Of a stretch of DNA of 64,000 bases, positions 1 to 8,608 are shown piece by piece. The translations under genes were made by a program, and so were the position numbers. The notes under the pieces were generated by a model. It saw only the letters and a program-made list of their open reading frames with translations, searched no databases and had not been told where the DNA came from. The number at the start of each line of letters is the position of its first letter. Positions within the stretch are counted from its first letter, which is position 1. The stretch covers positions 92,648 through 156,647 of the forward strand of contig NZ_JAOVZT010000006.1 in the NCBI RefSeq assembly GCF_025716945.1, written 5' to 3'. The DNA comes from Geodermatophilus sp. YIM 151500. Lineage in GTDB: Bacteria; Actinomycetota; Actinomycetes; Mycobacteriales; Geodermatophilaceae.

Positions 1-156
1 TCCCCCGGCGGCGCTGAGCCGCTCCGTGCCCCGCGGCGGGAGGCCTCCGGCCCCCGCGCCGCGGGGCACACCGCCGCCAGCTGCCGTCCCCCGGCGGCGC
101 TGAGCCGCTCCGTGCCCCGCGGCGGGAGGCCGCCGGCCCCCGCGCCGCGGGGCACA
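1..156. repeat. Duplicated hairpin unit (two 70-bp copies)
   Basis: Bases 1-70 and 87-156 are the same sequence apart from one difference (T at 46, G at 132). Each copy holds a perfect 12-bp inverted repeat, TGCCCCGCGGCG with its complement: arms 27-38/57-68 in the first copy and 113-124/143-154 in the second. The second copy abuts the stop codon of the reverse-strand DUF3097 gene, so the pair looks like a doubled terminator for that gene. The first copy may continue to the left of the window. Confidence 0.8.
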
Positions 157-966
157 TCAATCCGTCGTGACGAAGTCGATGAGCTCCTCCACCCGGCCGA
201 TGAGTGCGGGCTCGAGGTCGGTCCACGTGCGCACCCGCGCCAGGATCCGCTGCGACCAGACGTAGCCCGTGTCGTCCTCCCAGCCGAGGGCGGTGCAGAC
301 GCCCTCCTTCCAGGGCCGACCCTTCGGCACGACCGGCCAGGCCCGGATCCCGACCACCGACGGCTTGACCGCCTGCCAGATGTCGACGAACGGATGGCCG
401 ACGACCAGGGCGTGCTCCCCGGTGACCTGGGCGGCGATGCGCGACTCCTTCGAGCCGGTGACCAGGTGGTCGACCAGCACGCCGAGCCTCCGTCCGGACG
501 CCGGCCGGAAGTCCCGCACGATGCCCGGCAGGTCGTCGACGCCGTGCAGCGGCTCCACCACCACGCCTTCGATGCGCAGGTCGTGGCCCCAGACCTTCTC
601 GACCAGCTCGGCGTCGTGCTTCCCCTCGACGTAGATGCGGCCCTCGCGGGCGACCCGTGCCCGGGCGCCGGTCACGTAGGTAGACCCCGACGCGCTGCGC
701 GCCGGCCCCGCGGGCGCCGCCCGCTTCGGGCGGACCAGCACGACGGGCCGGCCGTCGACCCAGAAACCGGGCCCGAGCGGGTAGCCGCGCACCTTGCCGA
801 AGCGGTCCTCGAGGTGGACGACGTCCTTCTCGCAGCGGACGACGGCACCCACGAAGCCGCTGCTGGGGTCCTCGACGACCAGGTCGAGCTCGGCCTCGAC
901 CTGCTGCACCGGCTTCTTCACGGTGCGCGGGTGGACCAGGTTGTCGTACGGCGAGCGGGGAGGCAC
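157..966 (-). CDS. DUF3097 family protein
   Basis: This 269-residue protein of unknown function belongs to a family conserved across Actinobacteria. The N-terminal half is a small beta-rich region with the motif GYPLGPGFW near residue 80. The C-terminal half carries YVEGKHDAELVEKVWG and VLVDHLVTGSKE, a pattern reminiscent of TOPRIM-like folds; that resemblance is my inference. The protein is soluble, with no signal peptide or membrane segment. The GTG start at 966 is chosen because a -10-like box lies just upstream and no Shine-Dalgarno sequence is visible, which suggests a leaderless message. It is transcribed away from the PRC-barrel gene and ends in the duplicated hairpin. Confidence 0.88.
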   Translation of the reverse strand: MPPRSPYDNLVHPRTVKKPVQQVEAELDLVVEDPSSGFVGAVVRCEKDVVHLEDRFGKVRGYPLGPGFWVDGRPVVLVRPKRAAPAGPARSASGSTYVTGARARVAREGRIYVEGKHDAELVEKVWGHDLRIEGVVVEPLHGVDDLPGIVRDFRPASGRRLGVLVDHLVTGSKESRIAAQVTGEHALVVGHPFVDIWQAVKPSVVGIRAWPVVPKGRPWKEGVCTALGWEDDTGYVWSQRILARVRTWTDLEPALIGRVEELIDFVTTD

Positions 967-972
967 CCCGAG

Positions 973-978
973 ACGCTA
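973..978 (-). promoter_or_regulatory. Candidate -10 box for a leaderless transcript (DUF3097 gene)
   Basis: On the reverse strand TAGCGT ends 6 bases before the GTG start at 966. No purine-rich ribosome site lies between, so transcription probably begins at or next to the start codon. The same hexamer precedes several other genes in this window. No good -35 box is obvious. Confidence 0.5.
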
Positions 979-1249
979 CGCACGGCGCCTCACCCGCTCG
1001 TCGACGACACGCCGCCTACGACCGCGGCCGACGGCCCGTCACCGACCGGGTGCGCAGCGTTGGCGCCACGTCCCGAGCCCGCTTCACCGCGCTGACCTGC
1101 AGTTCCGTCCAGCAACCGAACCGAGCGACAGCAGGCGGGACCCGTTCGTCACGCCGCATCGCCCGTGCGCCGGCGTTTCCGTCCGGGGACCGCGGTCAAT
1201 CCGGTACGGGCCAGTTGCAGACGCAAGCACTCCGGAACGAGGGGGATCC

Positions 1250-2149
1250 ATGATCGGCACAGAGACGCTCGACCGCGTGATCGGCAAGGACGTCTACGAC
1301 GAGTCCGGTGACAAGATCGGCGCGGCGTCCGAGGTGTACCTCGACGACGCCACCGGCCAGCCCGAGTGGATCACCGTGCGCACCGGCCTGTTCGGCACCA
1401 AGGAGTCCTTCGTACCGATCCACGACGCCGACCTGACCGACGACGGCGTCCGCGTGCCGGTGAGCAAGGCCACGGTCAAGGACGCGCCGAAGATCGACGC
1501 CGACGGGCACCTGTCCCCGCAGGAGGAGGACGAGCTCTACCGCTACTACGGCATGGGCGCCGGTACGGCCGGCACGGACCTGCGCGACGACGCCGGCACG
1601 GCCGGCACGGACCTGCACGACGACGCCGGCACGGCCGGCACGGACCTGCGCGACGACGCCGGCACCAGGACCCGCACGGACGCCGGCATCGACACCCACA
1701 TGGCCGACGACGCCCGGGGCACCACCGGCCGCGACACCACCGGCCGCGACACCACCGGCCGCGACGCCCCCGATGACGCGATGACCCGCTCGGAGGAGCG
1801 GCTGGACGTGGGCACCCGCCGCGAGGAGGTCGGCCGGGCGCGGCTGCGCAAGTACGTGGTCACCGAGAACGTCACCCAGACGGTGCCGGTCTCCCGCGAG
1901 GAGGTCCGCGTCGAGCGCGAGCCGATCACCGACGCCGACCGCGGCGCGGCGCTGGACGGGCCGGCCATCAGCGAGGAGGAGCACGAGGTGACGCTGCACG
2001 CCGAGCGGCCGGTCGTGGAGAAGGAGGCCGTGCCCGTGGAGCGGGTCCGGCTCGACCGCGAGACGGTCACCGACGAGGCCAGGATCAGCGAGGACGTGCG
2101 CAAGGAGCAGATCGACACCGACGGGACGGACGCCGGCCGCCGCATCTGA
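1250..2149 (+). CDS. PRC-barrel and DUF2382 domain stress protein
   Basis: The product has 299 residues. Residues about 5-80 form a PRC-barrel (IGKDVYDESGDKIG, then WITVRTGLFG). Residues about 190-290 form a DUF2382 domain, with TRREEVGRARLRKYVVTENV and the conserved VPVSREEVRVEREPI. The linker between them holds three 11-residue repeats (GTAGTDLRDDA type) followed by three TTGRD repeats, encoded by near-identical DNA, so its length probably varies between strains. Proteins of this type are common in Actinobacteria and are often stress-linked; their exact job is unknown. The ATG at 1250 follows the purine-rich GAACGAGGGGG. No membrane segment is seen. Confidence 0.85.
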   Translation: MIGTETLDRVIGKDVYDESGDKIGAASEVYLDDATGQPEWITVRTGLFGTKESFVPIHDADLTDDGVRVPVSKATVKDAPKIDADGHLSPQEEDELYRYYGMGAGTAGTDLRDDAGTAGTDLHDDAGTAGTDLRDDAGTRTRTDAGIDTHMADDARGTTGRDTTGRDTTGRDAPDDAMTRSEERLDVGTRREEVGRARLRKYVVTENVTQTVPVSREEVRVEREPITDADRGAALDGPAISEEEHEVTLHAERPVVEKEAVPVERVRLDRETVTDEARISEDVRKEQIDTDGTDAGRRI

Positions 2150-2202
2150 CGCGGCCGCCGCACCGGACGCCGCTCCCTACCCGCGGACGGGTCCCTGATC
2201 GA

Positions 2203-2238
2203 CGGCGGCCGGCCGACCCACGACCCGGCCGGCCGCCG
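2203..2238 (+). terminator. GC-rich hairpin after the PRC-barrel gene
   Basis: A perfect 13-bp inverted repeat (arms 2203-2215 and 2226-2238, 10-base loop) lies 53 bases after the stop at 2149. It has no clear U-tract, which is usual for terminators in high-GC actinobacteria. Confidence 0.6.
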
Positions 2239-2343
2239 CTCCCCTGCGCGGGATCCGCAAGCCCACCGACATCCGGACCGTGATGCGGCGGTGTGCGGAG
2301 CTCGGCGGCACGGACCATCGGCGCAGGTGGGATGCTCGGCACC

Positions 2344-3276
2344 GTGAGCGAACCCGTCGTGGAGCGCACGGTCGCGCCCGTCCCGCCGCGCGCCGGAGCC
2401 GTGGGATTCGCGGGCCCCACCGAGCTCGCGGCCGCGCTGGAGTCGACCGGCTACCTCCCCGACGAGGGCCTGGCCACCGCCGCCTACCTGGCGCTGGTCA
2501 TGCACCGGCCGCTGTTCCTGGAGGGCGAGGCCGGCGTCGGCAAGACCGCGCTGGCGCAGGCGCTGGCCGACGTCACCGGCCGGCCGCTGCACCGGCTGCA
2601 GTGCTACGAGGGCCTGGAGGCCAGCCAGGCGCTCTACGACTGGGACTTCGGGCGCCAGCTGCTGCACCTGCGCGCGGCCGAGGCCGCGCACGTCGGCCAG
2701 GACCCGGCCGCGCTGGAGGCCTCCCTCTACGACCGGCGGTTCCTGCTCGCCCGGCCGCTGCTGCGCGCGCTCGAGGACTCGCCCAGCGTGCTGCTCGTCG
2801 ACGAGGTCGACCGGGCCGACGACGAGTTCGAGGCCTTCCTGCTCGAGGTGCTGTCGGACTTCACCATCTCCATCCCCGAGCTCGGCACCATCCGCGCGCA
2901 GACCCCGCCGCTGGTCGTGCTCACGTCCAACCGCACGCGCGAGGTGCACGACGCGCTCAAGCGCCGCTGCCTCTACCACTGGCTGCAGCACCCGGACTTC
3001 GACCGCGAGGTGGCGATCCTGCGCCGCCGGCTGCCCGAGGTCTCCGAGCGGCTCGCGCGCGAGGTGGCCGGGGCGACGGCCAGGCTGCGCACCCTCGACC
3101 TGCTCAAGCCCCCGGGGATCGCCGAGGCGATGGACTGGGCGAGCGCGCTGCACGCCCTCGGCGCCCGCGAGCTGCACCCGGACCTGGCGGCGCGCACGCT
3201 CGGCGCGGTGCTCAAGTACCGCGAGGACACCGACCGCGTGCACGCCCTGACGCGGGAGGCGCTCTTCGGTGCCTGA
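2344..3276 (+). CDS. MoxR-like AAA ATPase, CoxD-type maturation factor
   Basis: This cytoplasmic AAA+ ATPase has Walker A GEAGVGKT, Walker B VLLVDEVDRAD and the sensor segment LTSNRTREVHDALKRRC. It matches the MoxR/CoxD group encoded with CO dehydrogenase-type molybdenum hydroxylases. In Oligotropha, CoxD works with the VWA protein CoxE in building the copper-sulfur-molybdenum site; a similar job here is inferred from family and neighbours. The GTG at 2344 is preferred because AGGTGG lies 13 bases before it. The ATG at 2332 has that same site only one base away, and a GTG at 2293 is also in frame. The gene overlaps the VWA gene by 8 bases, so the two are probably translationally coupled. Confidence 0.88.
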   Translation: MSEPVVERTVAPVPPRAGAVGFAGPTELAAALESTGYLPDEGLATAAYLALVMHRPLFLEGEAGVGKTALAQALADVTGRPLHRLQCYEGLEASQALYDWDFGRQLLHLRAAEAAHVGQDPAALEASLYDRRFLLARPLLRALEDSPSVLLVDEVDRADDEFEAFLLEVLSDFTISIPELGTIRAQTPPLVVLTSNRTREVHDALKRRCLYHWLQHPDFDREVAILRRRLPEVSERLAREVAGATARLRTLDLLKPPGIAEAMDWASALHALGARELHPDLAARTLGAVLKYREDTDRVHALTREALFGA

Positions 3277-4450
3277 CCAGGGCATAGGAAGCTCTGCCCC
3301 CGTCTCGGAGCCCGCCGAGGGGGGCGTAGCTTCCTATGCCCGGGGAGGCGGGCGGGACGTCGTCGACGCGGTCCTCGGCTTCGCGCGCACGCTCCGGCAC
3401 GCCGGCGTGGCCGCCTCGCCGGACCGGGTCGAGGCCATGCTGAGCGCGGTCGCGGCGCTCGACGTCCTCGACCCCGGGCACGTCTACTGGGCCGGCCGCC
3501 TGACGCTGTGCGCCGGGCCGGACGACCTCGACCGGTACGACGCCGCCTTCGCGGCCTGGTTCGGCGGAGAGGTTCCCCGGGCGGTGCGTTCCGCCGGGCA
3601 GCCCCGGCTCCGGACGTCGACCGCCGCGGCCCTCGACGCCGATCCGGGCCAGGGCGAGGAGGGCGAGGCGCCGGAACTGGCGGGGCGCGCCAGCGGCGAC
3701 GAGGTGCTGCGCCACCGCGACGTCGCCGACCTCACCGCGGCCGAGCGGGAGCACCTGCGCCGGCTGTTCGCCCTGCTGGCGCCCGCCGCGCCGATGCGCC
3801 CGGCGCGCCGCCGCCGACCCAGCCCGGTGGGCTCGGTGCACCCGGCCCGGACGGTGCGCCGCGCGCTGCGCGACGGCGGCGAGGTGAGCCGGCTGCTGCA
3901 CCGCCGGTCGCGGCCCCGCCCGCGCCGCGTCGTCCTGCTGGTCGACGTCTCCGGCTCGATGGCGCCCTACGCCGACGCGCTGCTGCGCTTCGCGCACGCC
4001 GCCGTCCGGGCCCACCCGGCGGTGACCGAGGTGTTCACCGTCGGCACCCGGCTGACCCGGGTGACCCGGGAGATGCGGCTGCGCGACCCGGACCGGGCCC
4101 TCGCCGCCAGCGGCGCGGCGATCCCCGACTGGTCCGGCGGCACCCGGCTCGGTGAGGTGCTCAAGGCCTTCCTCGACCGCTGGGGGCAGCGCGGCACCGC
4201 ACGCGGAGCGGTCGTCGTCATCTGCAGCGACGGCTGGGAGCGCGGCGGCGCCGACCTCCTCGGCGAGCAGATGGCGCGGTTGCGGCGGCTGGCGCACGCC
4301 GTCGTCTGGGTCAACCCGCACAAGGGCCGGGCCGGCTACGAGCCGCTGACCAGCGGGATGCAGGCGGCGCTGCCCTCGGTCGACGTGTTCGTCTCCGGGC
4401 ACAGCCTGGCCGCGTTCGAGGAGCTGGCGGGGGTGATCGCCCGTGCGTGA
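3269..4450 (+). CDS. VWA domain protein, CoxE-type
   Basis: The 393-residue product is a CoxE/VWA family protein. The C-terminal half carries a metal-ion-dependent adhesion site, DVSGSMAPYAD, followed by SGGTRLGEVL and VVVICSDGWERGG. The middle is Arg-rich and likely flexible. CoxE proteins act with a CoxD ATPase as a chaperone pair for a molybdenum hydroxylase. The GTG start overlaps the stop of the ATPase gene. The codons for residues about 4-24 fall inside a long perfect hairpin (3280-3341), so the N-terminus looks like an invaded or exapted repeat. The next in-frame start (GTG near 3405) would remove family-conserved sequence. Confidence 0.87.
   Translation: MPDQGIGSSAPVSEPAEGGVASYARGGGRDVVDAVLGFARTLRHAGVAASPDRVEAMLSAVAALDVLDPGHVYWAGRLTLCAGPDDLDRYDAAFAAWFGGEVPRAVRSAGQPRLRTSTAAALDADPGQGEEGEAPELAGRASGDEVLRHRDVADLTAAEREHLRRLFALLAPAAPMRPARRRRPSPVGSVHPARTVRRALRDGGEVSRLLHRRSRPRPRRVVLLVDVSGSMAPYADALLRFAHAAVRAHPAVTEVFTVGTRLTRVTREMRLRDPDRALAASGAAIPDWSGGTRLGEVLKAFLDRWGQRGTARGAVVVICSDGWERGGADLLGEQMARLRRLAHAVVWVNPHKGRAGYEPLTSGMQAALPSVDVFVSGHSLAAFEELAGVIARA
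3280..3341. repeat. Long palindromic element inside the start of the CoxE-type gene
   Basis: Arms 3280-3293 and 3328-3341 form a perfect 14-bp inverted repeat (GGGCATAGGAAGCT and its complement). Further inner pairing joins GCCCCC with GGGGGC and CTCGG with CCGAG. The AT-rich outer arms contrast with the surrounding DNA. The element lies wholly within coding sequence and keeps the reading frame open. Confidence 0.8.
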
Positions 4451-4454
4451 AAGA

Positions 4455-4509
4455 GGACCCCGTCCCTCACAACCCACGCACGCTCGGGGTGAGCCTCCGG
4501 ACGGGGCCA
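4455..4509. repeat. Palindromic repeat family 2, copy 1
   Basis: This is an imperfect hairpin with arms CCCCGTCC (4458-4465) and GGACGGGG (4499-4506) and an inner stem CTCAC (4466-4470)/GTGAG (4489-4493). The core CGCACGCTCGGGG (4477-4489) recurs identically at 27184-27196, and AGGACCCCGT precedes both copies. It lies between the CoxE-type and XdhC genes. Confidence 0.75.
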
Positions 4510-4542
4510 CGGTGCTGCGGCCACGAGGAAAGGTGCAGTCAG

Positions 4543-5664
4543 GTGCGTGATGTGCTGGACGAGCTGGTCGGCTGGTGGCAGGCCGGCGAGACGGTCGGGA
4601 TGGGCACCGTCGTGGGCACCTGGCGCTCGGCGCCGCGCCCGGCGGGGGCCGCGATGCTGGTCGGGCCCGACGGCACCGCGGTGGGCAGCGTCTCCGGCGG
4701 CTGCGTCGAGGGCGCGGTGTACGAGGAGGCCCGGGACGCCGTCGCCAGCGGGCTGCCGGTGCTGCAGCGCTACGGGGTCAGCGACGACGACGCCTTCGCC
4801 GTCGGCCTGACCTGCGGCGGCATCCTCGACGTCTTCGTCGAGCCGGTGTCGCGCGAGTCCTTCCCCGAGCTCGGCGAGGTCGCCGAGTCGGTCGACCAGC
4901 ACGAACCGGTCGCCGTCGTCACCGTGGTCAAGGGCCCCGAGGACCGGCTGGGCCGCCGGCTCGTCCTGTGGCCGGACCGCTGCTCGGGCACGCTGGGCCT
5001 GCAGCGCCTGGACGACGCCGTCGCCGACGACGCCCGGGGCATGCTCGCCGCCGGGCGCACCGGGCTGCTGCACGTCGGTCACGACGGCGAGCGCCGCGGC
5101 GACGACCTCACCCTGTTCGTCAACTCCTTCGCGCCGCCGGCCCGCATGGTGGTGTTCGGCGCGATCGACTTCGCCGCCGCGGTCGCCCGGGTGGGCGCCT
5201 TCCTCGGCTACCGCGTCACCGTGTGCGACGCCCGCCCGGTGTTCGCCACCGAGAAGCGCTTCCCCGACGCGCACGAGGTCGTGGTCGAGTGGCCGCACCG
5301 CTACCTGCAGGCCGAGGCCGACGCGGGGCGCATCGACGAGCGCACGGTGCTGTGCGTGCTCACGCACGACCCGAAGTTCGACGTCCCGCTGCTGGAGGTC
5401 GCGTTGCGGCTGCCGGTCGCCTACGTCGGCGCGATGGGATCGCGGCGCACGCACGAGGAGCGCCTCGCCCGGCTGCGCGAGGCGGGGCTCGCGGACGACG
5501 AGATCGCCCGGCTGTCCTCACCGATCGGGCTGGACCTGGGTGCGCGGACACCGGAGGAGACGGCCGTCTCGATCGCCGCGGAGATCATCGCCGGGCGGTG
5601 GGGCGGCACCGGGGAGCGGCTCACCGGCACCGGTGGCCCGATCCACCGCACCGCCGACCGCTGA
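4543..5664 (+). CDS. XdhC/CoxI family molybdenum-enzyme maturation protein
   Basis: The product has 373 residues. The N-terminal XdhC domain shows TWRSAPRPAGAAMLV and SVSGGCVEGAV. The C-terminal Rossmann-like domain shows VVFGAIDFAAAVARVGAFLG and AYVGAMGSRRTHEER. XdhC proteins bind and sulfurate molybdenum cofactor before it enters xanthine dehydrogenase or CO dehydrogenase-type enzymes. The GTG at 4543 is chosen because GAGGAAAGG (4525-4533) lies 9 bases upstream, which leaves the palindromic repeat outside the gene. The stop codon lies inside the first unit of a 35-bp tandem repeat. The likely client is the CoxSLM enzyme encoded at 23-27 kb. Confidence 0.9.
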   Translation: MRDVLDELVGWWQAGETVGMGTVVGTWRSAPRPAGAAMLVGPDGTAVGSVSGGCVEGAVYEEARDAVASGLPVLQRYGVSDDDAFAVGLTCGGILDVFVEPVSRESFPELGEVAESVDQHEPVAVVTVVKGPEDRLGRRLVLWPDRCSGTLGLQRLDDAVADDARGMLAAGRTGLLHVGHDGERRGDDLTLFVNSFAPPARMVVFGAIDFAAAVARVGAFLGYRVTVCDARPVFATEKRFPDAHEVVVEWPHRYLQAEADAGRIDERTVLCVLTHDPKFDVPLLEVALRLPVAYVGAMGSRRTHEERLARLREAGLADDEIARLSSPIGLDLGARTPEETAVSIAAEIIAGRWGGTGERLTGTGGPIHRTADR

Positions 5665-5738
5665 GCCGCACCACCGCACACCGCACCGCCGACCGCTGAG
5701 CCGCACCACCGCACGCCGCACCGCCGACCGCTGAGCCG
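5647..5738. repeat. 35-bp direct tandem repeat over the xdhC stop codon
   Basis: Units begin at 5647, 5682 and 5717, the last one partial, and start with CGCACCGCCGACCGCTGAGC. Each copy repeats the last codons and the TGA of the XdhC gene. Otherwise 5665-5930 shows no gene and no clear promoter. Confidence 0.85.
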
Positions 5739-5930
5739 GACCGCGACCTCCGAGCCGCACCGGCCGAGCCGCCGCGCGGCTCGCGGGTGCGCTTCCGCAT
5801 CGCGGAAGTAGCGCCCCAGGTGGCGGGATGGACGGGCAGTGGTCAGAGTGCGTGTCGTGGCACCCGACGGCGTTCCGGAGAAGCCGGGGGTGGCCGCAGC
5901 TCACCGTCGAGCGGAACGGATGATGGCGCC

Positions 5931-7418
5931 ATGACCGCACTGGCCGAGACCCCCGTCTCCTCGCGCACCGCCGACCTGGCCGCCGGACTGCGGGCGGCCG
6001 TCGGTGCCGAACGCGTGCTCACCGACCGCGTCCAGACCCGGACCTACGAGTGCGACGGGCTGGCCAACTTCAAGGTCACCCCGGCGATCGTCGTGCTGGC
6101 CGAGAGCCGCCAGCACGTCGTCGACTGCGTGCGGCTGTGCTCGGAGGCGGGGGTGCCGTTCGTGGCCCGCGGGTCGGGCACCGGGCTGTCCGGCGGTGCG
6201 CTGCCCAGCGCGGACGGCGTCCTGCTGGTGCTCTCCCGGCTGCGCCGGCTCGGCCCCGTCGACGCCGACAACGCGCAGGTCACCGTCGAGCCCGGGGTGA
6301 TCAACCTGTGGGTCACCCGCGACGCAGCGCCCCACGACCTGCTCTACGCGCCCGACCCGTCGTCGCAGCTGGTCTGCTCGATCGGCGGCAACGTCGCCGA
6401 GAACGCCGGCGGCGCGCACTGCCTGAAGTACGGGTTCACGGTCAACCACGTGCTCGGTGCGGAGGTCGTGCTGCCCGACGGCGAGGTCGTGCACCTGGGC
6501 GGCCGCGCACCCGAGCACCCCGGCTACGACCTGCTGGGGGCCTTCATCGGCAGCGAGGGCACGCTCGGCGTGGCCACCGAGCTGACCCTGCGGCTGATCC
6601 GGGTGCCCGAGGAGGTGCAGACCATGCTGGTCGGCTACCACTCGGTGGAGGACGCGGCCGGCACGGTCAGCGACATCATCGCCGCCGGCATCGTGCCCGC
6701 CGCCGTCGAGATGATGGACGCCCTGGCCATCGAGGCCGCCGAGGCCGCGGTGAGCTGCGGGTACCCCGAGGGCGCCACCGCCGTCCTGGTCATCGAGCTC
6801 GACGGGCCGAAGGCCGAGGTGGAGGCCCAGTTCGCCCAGGTCGAGGAGATCGCCGGCACGCGCAACGCCTTCGAGGTGCGGATCGCCGCCGACGCCGACG
6901 AGCGGGCGCTGATGTGGAAGGGCCGCAAGTCCGCCTTCGCGGCCGTCGGCCGGATCAGCCCCAGCTACTACGTGCAGGACGGCGTGATCCCGCGCACCAA
7001 GCTGCCGGAGGTGCTCGCCGAGATGAAGCGCATGGCCGACGCGAAGGGGCTGCGGGTGGCCAACGTCTTCCACGCCGGCGACGGCAACCTGCACCCGCTG
7101 GTGCTGTTCGACGACGCGGTGGAGGGCCAGGCGCACGAGGCCGAGGAGCTGGCCGGCGACATCCTCGAGCAGTGCATCACCTCCGGCGGCTCGATCACCG
7201 GCGAGCACGGCGTCGGCCAGGAGAAGCGGATGAAGATGGCCAAGCAGTTCACGCCGGAGGACCTCGACACCATGCAGCTGGTGCGCTGCGCGTTCGACCC
7301 GGACGGCGTGGCCAACCCGGGCAAGGTGTTCCCCACCCCACGCCTGTGCGGGGAGCGGCCCGGCGTCCGCACGGGCGAGCACCCGGTGCAGGCGGCCGGC
7401 CTGGGCGAGGTCTTCTGA
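5931..7418 (+). CDS. glcD: Glycolate oxidase FAD subunit GlcD
   Basis: The 495-residue product is an FAD-linked oxidase of the VAO/PCMH fold with a GlcD C-terminal domain. Visible features are the FAD-binding ARGSGTGLSGG near residue 80, SIGGNVAENAGG near 150, GSEGTLGV near 205, and the C-terminal NVFHAGDGNLHP and GSITGEHGVGQEK. GlcD binds FAD and oxidises glycolate or D-lactate, passing electrons to GlcE and GlcF. The ATG at 5931 gives the family length. Its stop overlaps the next start in a TGATG arrangement. With glcE, glcF and the lactate permease it forms one operon for 2-hydroxyacid use. Confidence 0.95.
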   Translation: MTALAETPVSSRTADLAAGLRAAVGAERVLTDRVQTRTYECDGLANFKVTPAIVVLAESRQHVVDCVRLCSEAGVPFVARGSGTGLSGGALPSADGVLLVLSRLRRLGPVDADNAQVTVEPGVINLWVTRDAAPHDLLYAPDPSSQLVCSIGGNVAENAGGAHCLKYGFTVNHVLGAEVVLPDGEVVHLGGRAPEHPGYDLLGAFIGSEGTLGVATELTLRLIRVPEEVQTMLVGYHSVEDAAGTVSDIIAAGIVPAAVEMMDALAIEAAEAAVSCGYPEGATAVLVIELDGPKAEVEAQFAQVEEIAGTRNAFEVRIAADADERALMWKGRKSAFAAVGRISPSYYVQDGVIPRTKLPEVLAEMKRMADAKGLRVANVFHAGDGNLHPLVLFDDAVEGQAHEAEELAGDILEQCITSGGSITGEHGVGQEKRMKMAKQFTPEDLDTMQLVRCAFDPDGVANPGKVFPTPRLCGERPGVRTGEHPVQAAGLGEVF

Positions 7419-8605
7419 TGACGGCCGCCACCGCCACCCGCCGTCCCGGGACGCCGGACGACGCGGTCAACGGCGTCGTGCCCGGCGAGGTGGTCCGCCC
7501 GACGTCGGTCGAGGAGGTCGCCGAACTGCTGAAGGCGGCGACGGCCGACCGGCGCACCGTCGTGCCGGCCGGCGGCCGCAGCAAGCTCACCTGGGCCGCG
7601 CCACCCTCGTCGTGCGACCTGCTGCTCGACACCACCGGGCTCGACCGGGTGGTCGAGCACGTGGCCGGTGACCTGACCGTCGTCGCCGAGGCCGGCGTGC
7701 GGCTGGCCGACCTGCAGGCCCGGGTCGGCGACGCCGGCCAGGTGCTGGCCCTCGACCCCCCCGAGGAGGGCGCCACCCTCGGCGGCGTGGTCAGCGCCAA
7801 CGCCTCGGGCCCGCGGCGGCTGCGCTACGGCACGGTGCGTGACCTGCTGATCGGCATCACCGTCGTGCTCGCCGACGGCACGGTGGCGCACGCCGGCGGC
7901 AAGGTGGTCAAGAACGTCGCGGGCTACGACCTCGGCAAGCTCTACACCGGCGCGCACGGCACGCTCGGCGTCGTCGTCTCCACCACCTGGCGGCTGCACC
8001 CGGTGCCCCCGGCCCGACGCGTCGTCGTCCTGGAACTGCCCGATGCCTCCGCCGCCGGGCCCCTCGCCATCGCGCTCAACCGGTCGACGCTCACCCCGTC
8101 GGCGGTCGAGCTCGTGGCCGAGGCCGGCGGTGCCGGCCGGCTCGTCGTCGTGTTCGAGTCGATCGCCGAGTCGGTGTCGGCGCAGGCCAGGCAGGCCGTC
8201 GAGCTGATGGGCGGCGGCGCGGAGCTCGACGAGGTGCCCGCCGACCTCGGGCGGCGCCCGGGCGGACCGGACGACGTCCTGCTCCGCCTGGCCTACGTGC
8301 CCACCGGCCTGACCGACGTGCTGGCGGCGCTGCCCGCGGGCACGCACCTGGCGGCCTCGGCCGGCACCGGGGTGGCCTACGCCGCCGTGCCCGCCGCCGA
8401 CGCGGCCGGCGCGCTGCCCGCGGTCCGCGCGGCGCTCGCGCCGCACGACGGCAGCGCGGTGCTGCTGCACGCGCCGGAGGCGGTTCGGGACCAGCTCGAC
8501 CACTGGGGGCCGGTCGGTGACGCGCTGGACCTCATGCGCCGGGTCAAGGAACGGTTCGACCCCGAGCGGCTCATGTCGCCGGGACGGTTCGTCGGAGGGC
8601 TGTAG
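7418..8605 (+). CDS. glcE: Glycolate oxidase FAD-binding subunit GlcE
   Basis: The 395-residue product is a second FAD-binding PCMH-type protein. It has VPAGGRSKLTWAAPP near residue 50, a Gly-rich LGGVVSANASGPRRLRYG near 125, and KVVKNVAGYDLGKLYTGAHG near 165. These are the marks of GlcE, the non-catalytic flavin partner of GlcD. Its ATG shares a base with the glcD stop, and glcF begins 4 bases after its own stop, so the three are made together. Confidence 0.93.
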   Translation: MTAATATRRPGTPDDAVNGVVPGEVVRPTSVEEVAELLKAATADRRTVVPAGGRSKLTWAAPPSSCDLLLDTTGLDRVVEHVAGDLTVVAEAGVRLADLQARVGDAGQVLALDPPEEGATLGGVVSANASGPRRLRYGTVRDLLIGITVVLADGTVAHAGGKVVKNVAGYDLGKLYTGAHGTLGVVVSTTWRLHPVPPARRVVVLELPDASAAGPLAIALNRSTLTPSAVELVAEAGGAGRLVVVFESIAESVSAQARQAVELMGGGAELDEVPADLGRRPGGPDDVLLRLAYVPTGLTDVLAALPAGTHLAASAGTGVAYAAVPAADAAGALPAVRAALAPHDGSAVLLHAPEAVRDQLDHWGPVGDALDLMRRVKERFDPERLMSPGRFVGGL

Positions 8606-8608
8606 CAG

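Noticed and set aside
4447-4542. N-terminal extension of XdhC starting at 4447
   Set aside because: The extra 32 residues come from the palindromic repeat. A proper ribosome site lies 9 bases before the GTG at 4543.
5647-5738. Possible CRISPR array
   Set aside because: The 35-bp units are directly adjacent with no spacers, there are fewer than three units and no cas genes are present.
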